Assembly: GCA_938004315.1 (NCBI GenBank)
Contig: CALKWG010000377.1
Location: 1 to 11,159, forward strand
Length of the DNA: 11,159 nucleotides
Reading direction: 5' to 3'
Source: an uncultured Spirochaetaceae bacterium
GTDB taxonomy: Bacteria > Spirochaetota > Spirochaetia > Treponematales > UBA12059
Shown here: piece by piece, positions 1 to 6,505 of the stretch
Numbering within the stretch: position 1 is the first letter of the stretch
Layout of the letters: each line of letters begins with the position of its first letter
The notes under the pieces: model-generated
Databases searched by the model: none
Seen by the model: only the letters and a program-made list of their open reading frames with translations
Told to the model about the DNA's origin: nothing
Position numbers and translations under genes: made by a program

Positions 1-145
1 TTCTTGTTCGGTTGTCTACATACTTGCAATCTGTCTATAGGTTGCGGTTGATATGGGTTATTGTTGTCGATTTATTGAGTCAGGTTCGAGTCATGTGCAT
101 CTTGTTTGTCCTTTGTTTTCATAGTTGTTTCTCTTTTTTTTTTTT
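1..145. other. Non-genomic sequencing noise and T12 run (artefact)
   Basis: This stretch is AT-rich, has no coding pattern and is quite unlike the GC-rich DNA that follows. Bases 134-145 are twelve consecutive T. Read on the reverse strand, it lies beyond the flow-cell oligo at 146-169 as poly-A followed by random bases, which is what a short-insert Illumina read gives once it runs off the end of the template. It should be trimmed and not annotated. Confidence 0.9.
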
Positions 146-211
146 CAAGCAGAAGACGTCATACTAGTTCGTATTCGGTTACTGGAGTTCAGACGTGTGC
201 TCTTCCGATCT
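146..211 (-). other. Illumina P7 oligo, index and Read-2 adapter (artefact)
   Basis: Bases 146-169 match the 24-base P7 flow-cell oligo with three mismatches (159, 165, 168). Bases 170-177 (CGTATTCG) occupy the 8-base index slot. Bases 178-211 match the 34-base TruSeq Read-2 adapter with one mismatch (180) and end in GCTCTTCCGATCT. All four mismatches are to T, as expected of decaying read quality. On the minus strand this is an untrimmed read-through: insert, adapter, index, P7, poly-A, noise. Genomic sequence therefore begins at 212. A minus-strand ORF reaching into this block ends in IGRAHV, a translated-adapter tail. Confidence 0.97.
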
Positions 212-212
212 G

Positions 213-353
213 CTTCTTCTGCCTTGGACTATCGACCTCTCCATCTACGATGAACTTTCGAACGAAAGTTTGAAGGAACATATACGTCGGGTCGGTCAAC
301 GGCTCTATTCTCGAGAGGATCCAGCGGGCGAGCGATTTAAGCCCTCGGCCTGA
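213..353 (+). CDS. Minimal nucleotidyltransferase (MNT-type antitoxin), C-terminal fragment
   Basis: An open frame runs from the first genomic bases to a TGA at 351-353 and gives 46 residues. It begins LLLPWTIDLSIYDEL and continues with KEHIRRVGQRLYSRE. This is the C-terminal signature of small KNTase-fold nucleotidyltransferases (typically about 95-110 residues): a 'LP-x-x-hDLSh' strand followed by 'hIxRVGxxhY'. The Asp of TIDLS (codon 234-236) is the expected third catalytic carboxylate. The N-terminal half, with the GS motif and the first two acidic residues, is missing because the contig ends here. Family members usually pair with a HEPN-domain toxin; any such partner would lie upstream, off the contig, since the next gene is convergent. 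A short C-terminal extension (EDPAGERFKPSA) follows the conserved part. The family call rests on pattern recognition of one short block. Confidence 0.72.
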   Translation, partial: LLLPWTIDLSIYDELSNESLKEHIRRVGQRLYSREDPAGERFKPSA

Positions 354-402
354 TCGCATTAGAGCCGAGCGGAATCTCATCTCTTCAGCGCCAAAGACGA
401 CG

Positions 403-1485
403 CTACGAACGCTTGATGAATCCTCCGCACAGCTCGCCCAGGCTCTCCCTCTTGTGCCCGTCCCGGCCGACGCAGGCTGGCGAGGCGAGCATGGAGTTCA
501 GGATCGCCTCCTCGACGCTCTCGATGAGCGCGCGGAAGAGCAGGTCTAGTTTATCCTCGTGGATCACCTGCCGATGCATACTATCCGCCGCGGGATAATG
601 CGGGATGCGATATGCCGTAGAAAAGGCCAGGGCGATCTCGCCCGAGCCGCCTGAGAGCATGTTGCCGGTTCGGGCTATGCCCACCTCGGCCCGGCGGCAG
701 AGGCGGCCGAGCTGCCGCGCGTCCAGCGGCGCGTCGGTGGCGATGATCACGATGATCGAGCCCTGGTCCCTCGCGGCGCCGTCGCGCTCCGCTCGTCGCG
801 CGGCGATATCGCGACCGAGGGGCCGCCCGTCTACGACGAGGTCGGCGAGCCTACCCATGTTCGTAAGGACGAGGACGCCCAGGTGGCGATCCCTCCCGTC
901 TAACGCGAAGCGGCGCGAGGCCGTGCCGATGCCCCCTTTGAGTCCGTAACACGACATCCCGGTCCCGGCGCCGACGCTTCCCTCCTCTACCGCTTCGGTC
1001 GCGGCGGCGATGGCCATGGCGACGTGGTCCTCTTTTACGTGGAGGCCGCGAATATCGTTCAGGTAGCCGTCGTTGCACTCGAATACGAGCGGATTGACCG
1101 TACCGGTATCTACGCCGATGTCCGGGTTCGCTGCCAGCATGAAGCGTACGAGACCGGTGGCCGCCGCGCCCACGCTCAGGGTATTGGTCAGTATAATGGG
1201 CGTCTCGATGGAGCCAAGCTCGGCTACCTGCATGAGGCCTGCGCTCTTCCCAAAGCCGTTGATCACATGCATGGCGGCCTCGAGCTTCTCTTGGAACAGG
1301 TTTCCTTCGTGGGGGACTATAGCCGTCACGCCGGTCTGGATAGCGCCCTCGCTCAGCGTCAGGTGGCCTACCCGAACGCCGGGGACGTCGCCTATGCCGT
1401 TGAGCCTGCCAGGCGGCAAAGAGCCAATCGTAATACCATACTCGCGGAGCCGGCGCAGACCGGCGGCGGCGTACTTTTCGTCCAT
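403..1485 (-). CDS. P1 family peptidase (DmpA/BapA-type aminopeptidase)
   Basis: A 360-residue protein of the P1 peptidase family (Ntn-hydrolase-like fold): L-aminopeptidase/D-esterase DmpA and beta-peptidyl aminopeptidases. It has the N-terminal block NGIGDVPGVRVGH (29-41), the VNPLVFECNDG block (130-140) and GAGTGMSCYGLKGGIGTASR (172-191). The self-cleavage site is Gly242-Ser243 in DQG-SIIVIIATDAPL, so Ser243 would become the N-terminal nucleophile of the beta subunit. The SGGSGEIALAFST block (278-290) supplies Ser281 and Glu283; their spacing from Ser243 (38 and 40) equals that of Ser250/Ser288/Glu290 in the characterised enzymes. There is no signal peptide, so it is probably cytoplasmic and releases N-terminal residues from small peptides or amides. 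The start ATG has only a weak AGG upstream. It stands alone, convergent with the MNT fragment and divergent from the acetyltransferase. The exact substrate (D-amino acid, beta-amino acid or ordinary peptide) cannot be read from sequence. Confidence 0.93.
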   Translation of the reverse strand: MDEKYAAAGLRRLREYGITIGSLPPGRLNGIGDVPGVRVGHLTLSEGAIQTGVTAIVPHEGNLFQEKLEAAMHVINGFGKSAGLMQVAELGSIETPIILTNTLSVGAAATGLVRFMLAANPDIGVDTGTVNPLVFECNDGYLNDIRGLHVKEDHVAMAIAAATEAVEEGSVGAGTGMSCYGLKGGIGTASRRFALDGRDRHLGVLVLTNMGRLADLVVDGRPLGRDIAARRAERDGAARDQGSIIVIIATDAPLDARQLGRLCRRAEVGIARTGNMLSGGSGEIALAFSTAYRIPHYPAADSMHRQVIHEDKLDLLFRALIESVEEAILNSMLASPACVGRDGHKRESLGELCGGFIKRS

Positions 1486-1491
1486 ATACCT

Positions 1492-1520
1492 ATGCTAAAC
1501 GTTATCGGCCGCTTTGTCAG
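1492..1520 (-). promoter_or_regulatory. Putative sigma70-type promoter of the P1 peptidase gene
   Basis: On the minus strand, CTGACA (1515-1520) is a 5/6 match to the -35 box and TAGCAT (1492-1497) a 4/6 match to the -10 box, with a 17-base spacer. The -10 box lies only six bases from the ATG, so the transcript would be nearly leaderless, which agrees with the weak ribosome-binding site. This is a prediction from matches alone. Confidence 0.3.
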
Positions 1521-1593
1521 CGCCGGTCGCGCAGAGGACAACTCGCTTTGATCGGTACCTTCGCTTGCCGCCCTTCAATACCTGGCGTAGGAT

Positions 1594-2490
1594 ATGGCGC
1601 TTATCTACGCAATCGGGGGTAGCGCCGTGTATGATCCGCCGACCCGGCCAATAAAAAGCGACGAAGCGGCCCGCTACGCCGCGCTCTTACGGACCATCGA
1701 CCGGGGCGAGCGAGCGCTTTACCTGAACCGGCATGATCCCAACGGCGAGGCCCGCCTTATCCGCGAGCGTTATTTTGACGACGGCGCGTCGTATGGCGTC
1801 TATTGCTCGTTTGAATTGGATGGCTGCCGCCATATTCAGGCGGCGTTCGACGGGCCCGTTCAAGACGAAGCCGCGCGCGAGCTATCCGCGCTTTTGACGG
1901 CCGAACGCGCCGAGGCCGCCGGGCCGGCGGAGTTCTGGTACCCGGCCGACGACCGAGCGCTCGCGGCCCTTGCCCGCGGATTCGCGCCGGGCGAGGAGCC
2001 CTTGGTCGTACGGGAGCTCATCCTCCCGCCCGAGCGGGACTCGCCTTCCCCGACCGCGCTCGCTAGGGGCTACGAGTTTTCCGCCTACGCGCCGGCCCTC
2101 GCCGATTCAGTCTGCGCGCTCTTGGATGCGGCTTTGGCTCATACCTTCGCGCCGGGGGTAGGGGCTATCTTCGCGCCTGAACGCGACGTTCATGCGGAAA
2201 GCTGGCTTAAGGCCTCTCAGCGGGGGGAGCTTTTACTGATCGAGCATGATGACGAGCCGGTCGGCTTCGCCCTCCTGTCGGGGGCCGAGATCGATCTAAT
2301 CGCCGTTGCCAAGGCGCATAGGCGCTCCGGGCTGGGATCGTCGCTCTTGGCGGCCTCCGTGAACGCGATACGCGCGGCCGGCGACGAGCCGCCCTACCTC
2401 TTTTGCTTGGAGTCGAACGCGTTTGCGCTGGGTTTTTACGAGGCCCGGGGCTTTAGGACGGGCGGCCGGGCGGCGCGGGTCAGGCTATAA
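1594..2490 (+). CDS. GNAT family N-acetyltransferase, probable tandem domain
   Basis: A 298-residue protein whose C-terminal part is a GNAT acetyl-CoA-dependent acyltransferase. Motif A runs over about 233-250 (IDLIAVAKAHRRSGLG), and RRSGLG (243-248) is the acetyl-CoA pyrophosphate loop (R/Q-x-x-G-x-G/A). It is followed by ESNAFALGFYEARGF (273-287), the usual motif B. The preceding strand pair LLLIEHDDEPVGFALL (213-228) is also typical. Residues 1-150 look like a second, degenerate GNAT fold: YPADDRALAALARGF (116-130) mimics the NxxAxxxYxxxGF element but no acetyl-CoA loop is visible. Acceptor unknown. The ATG at 1594 has an AGGA almost touching it, whereas an in-frame GTG at 1627 has GGGGGT six bases upstream and gives a cleaner N-terminus (MYDPPTRPIKSDE), so the true protein may be 287 residues. 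It diverges from the peptidase and converges on cheX. Confidence 0.85.
   Translation: MALIYAIGGSAVYDPPTRPIKSDEAARYAALLRTIDRGERALYLNRHDPNGEARLIRERYFDDGASYGVYCSFELDGCRHIQAAFDGPVQDEAARELSALLTAERAEAAGPAEFWYPADDRALAALARGFAPGEEPLVVRELILPPERDSPSPTALARGYEFSAYAPALADSVCALLDAALAHTFAPGVGAIFAPERDVHAESWLKASQRGELLLIEHDDEPVGFALLSGAEIDLIAVAKAHRRSGLGSSLLAASVNAIRAAGDEPPYLFCLESNAFALGFYEARGFRTGGRAARVRL
1615..1620 (+). promoter_or_regulatory. Candidate ribosome-binding site favouring a GTG start at 1627
   Basis: GGGGGT lies six bases before an in-frame GTG inside the acetyltransferase ORF. The spacing is better than for the upstream ATG at 1594, so this site may decide the start. Confidence 0.4.
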
Positions 2491-2540
2491 TCGAAAACTA
2501 GGCATCCGAAGGCGATGGGCCAGGGATCGAAGCGGAAAGA

Positions 2541-2560
2541 CCCCGGCCCGCGGGCCGGGG
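2541..2560. terminator. Perfect 20-bp GC palindrome, possible bidirectional terminator
   Basis: CCCCGGCCCGCGGGCCGGGG is its own reverse complement and can fold into a very stable hairpin on either strand. It lies between the convergent acetyltransferase and cheX genes, where a two-way terminator is expected. On the minus strand it is followed by TCTTTCC, a weak U-rich stretch; on the plus strand there is no T run, so classical intrinsic termination is unproven. Confidence 0.5.
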
Positions 2561-2579
2561 CTTGGAGCGGAGAGCCCGG

Positions 2580-2607
2580 TTCCGGGCCCCGTTCAAGGGG
2601 CCCGGAA
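2580..2607. terminator. 11-bp stem hairpin, possible terminator
   Basis: TTCCGGGCCCC (2580-2590) pairs perfectly with GGGGCCCGGAA (2597-2607) around a six-base GTTCAA loop. It sits just beyond the end of cheX, so it would be transcribed at the 3' end of the cheX message and also from the acetyltransferase side. No T tract follows on either strand. Together with the palindrome at 2541-2560 it accounts for most of the 137-base gap. Confidence 0.5.
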
Positions 2608-2627
2608 GGCCCCCAAAACACCAAAAG

Positions 2628-3092
2628 CTAGCGCTTAAAGCAGAGGGCGAGTTCGCAGGGGCCTTTGGGGCTCTGGAAGGCGACGCCCAGGACGGGGGCT
2701 ATGCGCGGCCAGCTGATCTGGTGGTTCTTACCCTTGATGACGATGGGCGGGGCGATGTCCAGCTCCAGCTCGGGGAAGTCGGCTATGGCGTTGCCGGCGA
2801 CGATGTTGGTGATCTCGCCGACGAGGCCCGAGACCGTGGCCTTGCGCTCCTCCTCGCTTTCGGTGCGGACGCCCGAGGAGGCCAAGAGTTCGTCTACGAG
2901 GCCGGCGGGCAGGCGCACGGCGACGATGCCCTGGGCCTGGCCGGCGATGCCCAGGATGCCAGACAGCTCCCAGGCGTGGTCCTCGGGGCCGACGATCTCG
3001 CGCGGGGGCGAGGCTACGAGCTCGAGGCCGAACATCTGGGAGAAGGCGCCGGTGAGCGCGCGTACGAAGGGGTCGAGGTTACGTGTGTCCAT
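2628..3092 (-). CDS. cheX: CheX-type chemotaxis phosphatase (CheC/CheX/FliY family)
   Basis: A 154-residue protein with the compact fold and length of CheX, which dephosphorylates CheY-P and resets the flagellar motor signal in spirochaetes and Thermotoga. The single active-site helix reads GLVGEITNIVAGNA (89-102), with the E-x-x-N pair at Glu93 and Asn96; the Thermotoga enzyme has Glu96 and Asn99 at almost the same positions. Other family-like features are FSQMFGLEL near the N-terminus (17-25), the GIVAVRLP strand (55-62) and the C-terminal FxSPxG-type element (FQSPKGPCEL). One such helix is seen, as in CheX; CheC and FliY carry two. The start ATG has AAAAGGA six bases upstream. It diverges from the vWA operon and no other chemotaxis gene is in the window. 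Confidence 0.88.
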   Translation of the reverse strand: MDTRNLDPFVRALTGAFSQMFGLELVASPPREIVGPEDHAWELSGILGIAGQAQGIVAVRLPAGLVDELLASSGVRTESEEERKATVSGLVGEITNIVAGNAIADFPELELDIAPPIVIKGKNHQISWPRIAPVLGVAFQSPKGPCELALCFKR

Positions 3093-3098
3093 GCTGCG

Positions 3099-3105
3099 TC
3101 CTTTT
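3099..3105 (-). promoter_or_regulatory. Ribosome-binding site of cheX
   Basis: On the minus strand AAAAGGA stands six bases before the ATG at 3092, which supports that start. Confidence 0.65.
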
Positions 3106-3107
3106 CA

Positions 3108-3160
3108 TTGCGGCCGGTAGCCTACGCTAGTAGAATAGGCTGAAAGATGCGCGCGTACAA
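3108..3160. promoter_or_regulatory. Putative overlapping divergent promoters, cheX and vWA operon
   Basis: The 54 bases between the two start codons must hold signals for both directions. Plus strand: TTGCGG (3108-3113), 17 bases, TAGAAT (3131-3136), leading to a nearly leaderless start at 3147. Minus strand: TTGTAC (3155-3160), 17 bases, TATTCT (3132-3137), leading to a cheX leader of about 30 bases. The two -10 boxes cover almost the same bases on opposite strands, so the promoters would exclude each other. The -35 boxes match only in TTG, so this is a weak prediction. Confidence 0.3.
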
Positions 3161-5312
3161 GGAAAAATCGACGCTCAGTAGGGCGGCGGCCTACCTACCC
3201 CTCCTCTGCCTCGCGGCGGCGGCCTTAAACCTGCCCTTGCCCGTGCCGCGCGCGCTGGTCCGCGAGACGAGCTTGGACGCGCGGGAGCTCGGGCTGGACG
3301 GGGCGCTGCGGGCGGCCTTCGGGGAAGGCTCCGAGGCGGACGCGAGCTGGCAAGGCCCGGGGAGCGGCCCCTTAGCGCCGACGATCCTCTTAGGCGACGA
3401 GCCGGCGCCGGCCTACGCCTATCGCGAAGCCGAGCGCCTCCTACGCGAGCGCGGCGCGTCCTTAGCCTTTACGGGAGATGGGGCGACGGCAGGTTCGACC
3501 GCCGGCTGGCGGCCCGACGCGCCTTTGTCCGCTTGGTCGCTGTCCTTCGGAGCCGACGCGGCCGGAGCGGCGCTGACCCTGCTCCTTTCGCCGCGCGCCG
3601 CGGAGGCGGATCGGCTGGAGCTCCGGCTAGGCGGAAGGCTCGCGTCGGCCGGGCCGCCGGGGACGCTCCTGGAGCCGGGGCGTAAGCTTAGGCTGAGCCT
3701 AGACGAGGCTGAAGCCATCGGCGGCGCGACGGAGCTGGAGCTTACGGCGCGCTACGCCGACGGTACAGAATGGCGTTCGGCCGCGCGGCTCCTGGCCGTA
3801 CGCGACGCGGAGCCGGCCATGCTTTTTATCACGGAGCGACCCGAGCGACGGAGCGCCCTCGAGGCGCTCTACCCGCTGCGCAAGGCTTCGCCGGCGGAGC
3901 TGGCCGGCCTGGATCTCCGAGCCTACGAGCTTCTGGTCTTGGACGGGGTGGCCCTCGCCTCGCTCGGGAGCGCGGCTGAACGAAGCCTGGCGGAAGCCCT
4001 GGCCAGGGGCTGGCTGAGCCTCCTGGCCGTAGCCGACTCGCCTGAATTCGGCCGGCGCGGCGACGCGCCCCTCCTTGAGCGGCTCCTGCCGGTAGAGCTG
4101 GCCCCGCGCGAGCTTAAGGACCTGCCTGACATGGCGCTCCTCATCGTCCTGGACCGGTCGGGATCGATGTACGGCGATAAGCTGTCCTTGGCCAAGCTGA
4201 CGGGGCTGGAGACGCTGGGCAACCTGAAGCCCAAGGATCTGGTCGGCCTCGTCGCCTTCTCCGAGGATCACGCCTGGGTCTATCGCTTCGAGGAGGCCGG
4301 CGCGCTCGACCCGGCGGCCGCCATCGCGCCCTTGGCGGCGGGCGGGGGCACGAGGCTCTATCCGGCGCTGCGCGACGGGCTCGAGGCCTTGGCGGCCGCG
4401 CCGCGGGCGACGCGCCACGCGGTGATAGTCTCCGACGGCATTACGGAGCCGGCCGATTTCGCCGGCTTAGCCGCCTGGGCGGCGGCGCGCGGCATCAGCG
4501 TATCGGCCGTCGCCGTCGGGGCGGATTACGACCCTGCGGCCTTGCGCACTATGACGGAGGGCTCGGGCGGCGCGTTCTATCGGGCGCTCGACCAGGCGGC
4601 TATCCCGTCGCTCATCGTCGAGGACCGTAAGCGCGCCTCCCGCGTGGCCTTCAAGGAGGGGGAGGCCAAGCTCGTGGCCTACGGCGCCTTCCCCGCCGGC
4701 TCGGTCTCGGGCATGGCGCTCCTCTCGCCCAAGGCCGGGGCGCTCGTAAGCGTGGCCTCCGAGCCGGGGGACCCGCTCCTGGCCTCGGTAGAGCTCGTCG
4801 GCCGTACGGCCGCGGTCTTCTCAAGCGACCTCTACGGCCGCTACAGCGGCGCTTTCTTCGGGGACGAAACCGGCCTAGGGGCTTTCACGGCGACGATAGG
4901 CCCGCTCCTTAGGCGCGGCAGGCCCGCGGCCTCCTTGAGCGAGACGGCGGACGGGCTGCAGCTCGTCATAGAAGGCGACGGCCTCCTCGCGCCCCGGCTG
5001 ATCCTGAGCTCGGCCGCCGGGGTCGAGGCCGAGCGCGGCTTCTTAACCCGGGGGCCGGGGCTCTGGTCGGTCGAGCTCGCCCCCGCGCCCGGAGGTCCAT
5101 ACACGCTCATCGTGCAGGACGGCGGCGCGACCGTCCTTAAGCTCGGCGTCTACCGGAACGGGGGCCTTGGCGCTAGGACTGACGCTTCATTCGACGCGGC
5201 GCGGCGCTATCGCACGCCGTTCTTCTGCTATCCGCGCGACGCCCGATCCTGGGTCCTGCTCTTCTTCGCCTTAAGCCTGGGCTTGAGCGCCGCATGGAGG
5301 ATACGGCCGTGA
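3147..5312 (+). CDS. Membrane-anchored vWA protein with GATase1-like domain
   Basis: First gene of the operon; 721 residues. One hydrophobic segment lies near the N-terminus (about 12-30) and one at the C-terminus (701-716, followed by the basic tail WRIRP), so the large middle is predicted to be periplasmic. Residues about 223-320 look like a class I glutamine-amidotransferase fold (AMLFITE, then YELLVLDGVALASL, then the LLAVADSPEFG turn, then LLPVEL) without a catalytic cysteine, as is usual in large vWA membrane proteins of this type. The vWA domain (about 329-490) has a complete metal site: D336-R-S338-G-S340, T402 in GGGTRLYPAL and D430 in VSDG. The remainder (about 500-690) looks beta-rich and is unassigned. 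It probably binds a protein partner in a metal-dependent way; partner unknown. Its stop overlaps the next gene's GTG by four bases. Confidence 0.85.
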   Translation: MRAYKEKSTLSRAAAYLPLLCLAAAALNLPLPVPRALVRETSLDARELGLDGALRAAFGEGSEADASWQGPGSGPLAPTILLGDEPAPAYAYREAERLLRERGASLAFTGDGATAGSTAGWRPDAPLSAWSLSFGADAAGAALTLLLSPRAAEADRLELRLGGRLASAGPPGTLLEPGRKLRLSLDEAEAIGGATELELTARYADGTEWRSAARLLAVRDAEPAMLFITERPERRSALEALYPLRKASPAELAGLDLRAYELLVLDGVALASLGSAAERSLAEALARGWLSLLAVADSPEFGRRGDAPLLERLLPVELAPRELKDLPDMALLIVLDRSGSMYGDKLSLAKLTGLETLGNLKPKDLVGLVAFSEDHAWVYRFEEAGALDPAAAIAPLAAGGGTRLYPALRDGLEALAAAPRATRHAVIVSDGITEPADFAGLAAWAAARGISVSAVAVGADYDPAALRTMTEGSGGAFYRALDQAAIPSLIVEDRKRASRVAFKEGEAKLVAYGAFPAGSVSGMALLSPKAGALVSVASEPGDPLLASVELVGRTAAVFSSDLYGRYSGAFFGDETGLGAFTATIGPLLRRGRPAASLSETADGLQLVIEGDGLLAPRLILSSAAGVEAERGFLTRGPGLWSVELAPAPGGPYTLIVQDGGATVLKLGVYRNGGLGARTDASFDAARRYRTPFFCYPRDARSWVLLFFALSLGLSAAWRIRP
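5296..5300 (+). promoter_or_regulatory. Ribosome-binding site setting a GTG start at 5309
   Basis: GGAGG ends eight bases before GTG 5309, which overlaps the preceding TGA as GTGA. The in-frame ATG at 5294 overlaps this Shine-Dalgarno sequence and is therefore an unlikely start. Confidence 0.75.
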
Positions 5313-6505
5313 GCGGCTATCGGGGCGCCGGAGACGGGGGCGGCGGAGACGGCGGCGTAGGAGGTCGGGGTCGGCGAGGTTTTAGGAGGCGAGACGAGGC
5401 GCTCTCCCTCGTCGACGCTGCGGCGAGAGCGGCGTTTTTACGACGGCTAGGTCGGCGCGCCTCCATAGCCGTCGGCCTGTGGGCGGCGGTTTGGGGGGCG
5501 GCGAGCTTAACGGCGGCCCTGTGGGACTACGGCGCGACGGCGTACTACGCCATCCTGCTCTCGGTCGCCGGTCTAGTCTGGCCGATCCTGGTCTGGCCGC
5601 CCTCGGGCGAGCCCTTCGCCGCCATGATGCGGGCGATAGACGCGGGCGCCTCGATTGAGAGTTATTTTTCTGCGAGGAACCGAGGCCAGAACGATGAGCT
5701 CAGGGCCGCCGCGCTGGCGACGCTCAGGACTGCCGATGTTAGAGCTTGGGACCGCGCTCGCGAAGGCGGCGACGATAGGTCCGTGCGAGCATTATTGCGC
5801 CGGGCGCCGACGGCCTCGCTTGTTTTGGGACTGGCTCTGTTCATAGCCGCGCAGGCCGTGAGCCTACGGGCGGGCATGGGCTACGGCCTGGGCTACCCTG
5901 ACCGCTCGGCCCTCGTCGTCCCTCGGGCGGAGGAGCGGGACGCGCAGGCGGACGGCGCGGCTGCAAGGGCGCGGCGCGCGGAGGCGGCCGAGGACGGCCG
6001 ATCCGGCGAGGTCGTCGCCGCCCCGCGCGCGGAGGGACGCGGCGCCGAGGGGGCCGCGCCGCTCCCCGAACGGCGGGGAGCGGGATCCCGACTCGGCCGA
6101 GACCCGGGTGGCGGGAACGAGCGCCCCCCGGAGGCTGCGGAGGAGCGGAGCGCGGAGGCCGTTGCCGGCCAAGGCGCTGACGGCGGGCCGAAAACGTCGC
6201 AAGGCCTACCCGAGTCGCGCGAGCCGCGCGAAGGCGTCGGCCCGGCCGGTTACGAAGGTACCGGCCGCTCGCTCGTCCAAGACCCCTTGGGCGACTATCG
6301 TTCGCGTATCGAACGCATACTCACGGAGCGCGGCGGCCTCGAGCGGGTCTTGGGCGAGCTATCGAGCCCCGCGCTTGCGCAAGCCGCGCTCGAGGCGTAC
6401 TACGGCTCCTTCGAGCGGCGCATCCGCGCGGAACCGGCGGTCGATGTCGGCATGCAGGCGCTTCGAGAGGCTTGGGCCGCGATCGAGCGGGAGAGGGCGC
6501 CGTGA
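5309..6505 (+). CDS. Three-helix membrane protein with long disordered arm, function unknown
   Basis: A 398-residue protein from the GTG start. The N-terminus is Gly/Arg-rich (1-30). Two transmembrane segments follow at about 52-72 (ASIAVGLWAAVWGAASLTAAL) and 78-97, then a soluble helical stretch (109-165, with DAGASIESYFSAR and ELRAAALATLR), and a third transmembrane segment at about 168-187. Residues about 205-318 are low-complexity Ala/Glu/Arg/Gly/Pro and surely disordered. A compact helical domain closes it (319-396: DPLGDYRSRIERILTERGG through EAYYGSFERRI). The layout of two helices, a helical loop, a third helix and a long disordered part recalls DUF4175-like proteins found near MoxR genes, but I see no diagnostic motif. 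The operon position suggests a membrane partner of the vWA proteins. An ATG 15 bases earlier would add five residues but overlaps the Shine-Dalgarno. Confidence 0.75.
   Translation: MSGYRGAGDGGGGDGGVGGRGRRGFRRRDEALSLVDAAARAAFLRRLGRRASIAVGLWAAVWGAASLTAALWDYGATAYYAILLSVAGLVWPILVWPPSGEPFAAMMRAIDAGASIESYFSARNRGQNDELRAAALATLRTADVRAWDRAREGGDDRSVRALLRRAPTASLVLGLALFIAAQAVSLRAGMGYGLGYPDRSALVVPRAEERDAQADGAAARARRAEAAEDGRSGEVVAAPRAEGRGAEGAAPLPERRGAGSRLGRDPGGGNERPPEAAEERSAEAVAGQGADGGPKTSQGLPESREPREGVGPAGYEGTGRSLVQDPLGDYRSRIERILTERGGLERVLGELSSPALAQAALEAYYGSFERRIRAEPAVDVGMQALREAWAAIERERAP
6489..6497 (+). promoter_or_regulatory. Ribosome-binding site setting a GTG start at 6502
   Basis: GGGAGAGGG ends four bases before GTG 6502 (its GGGAG core is eight bases away). 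That GTG overlaps the previous TGA as GTGA. The longer ORF would need a TTG at 6472 and a 34-base overlap, which is less likely. Confidence 0.7.

Noticed and set aside
189..380. Minus-strand 63-residue ORF ending in IGRAHV
   Set aside because: Its end is translated adapter. The opposite strand over 213-353 carries a recognisable nucleotidyltransferase tail, so this ORF is its antisense shadow.
1024..1551. Plus-strand 175-residue ORF
   Set aside because: It lies antisense to the P1 peptidase, whose catalytic motifs are intact. Long antisense ORFs are common in GC-rich DNA.
2541..2607. Palindromes considered as an attachment site or CRISPR repeat
   Set aside because: There is no repeated unit with spacers and no integrase or cas gene; hairpins between convergent genes are simpler as terminators.
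2562..3143. Plus-strand 193-residue ORF through both hairpins and cheX
   Set aside because: Its composition is Gly/Ala/Asp-rich with no motif. The minus strand encodes CheX with its active-site helix and a proper ribosome site.
3699..4418. Minus-strand 239-residue ORF
   Set aside because: It is antisense to the vWA protein over the conserved metal site and has an Arg/Gln/Gly-rich composition typical of shadow frames.
5989..6270. Low-complexity stretch taken as a possible frameshift in the disordered-arm gene
   Set aside because: The frame stays open on both sides, with a membrane domain before and a well-formed helical domain after, so a disordered linker explains it.
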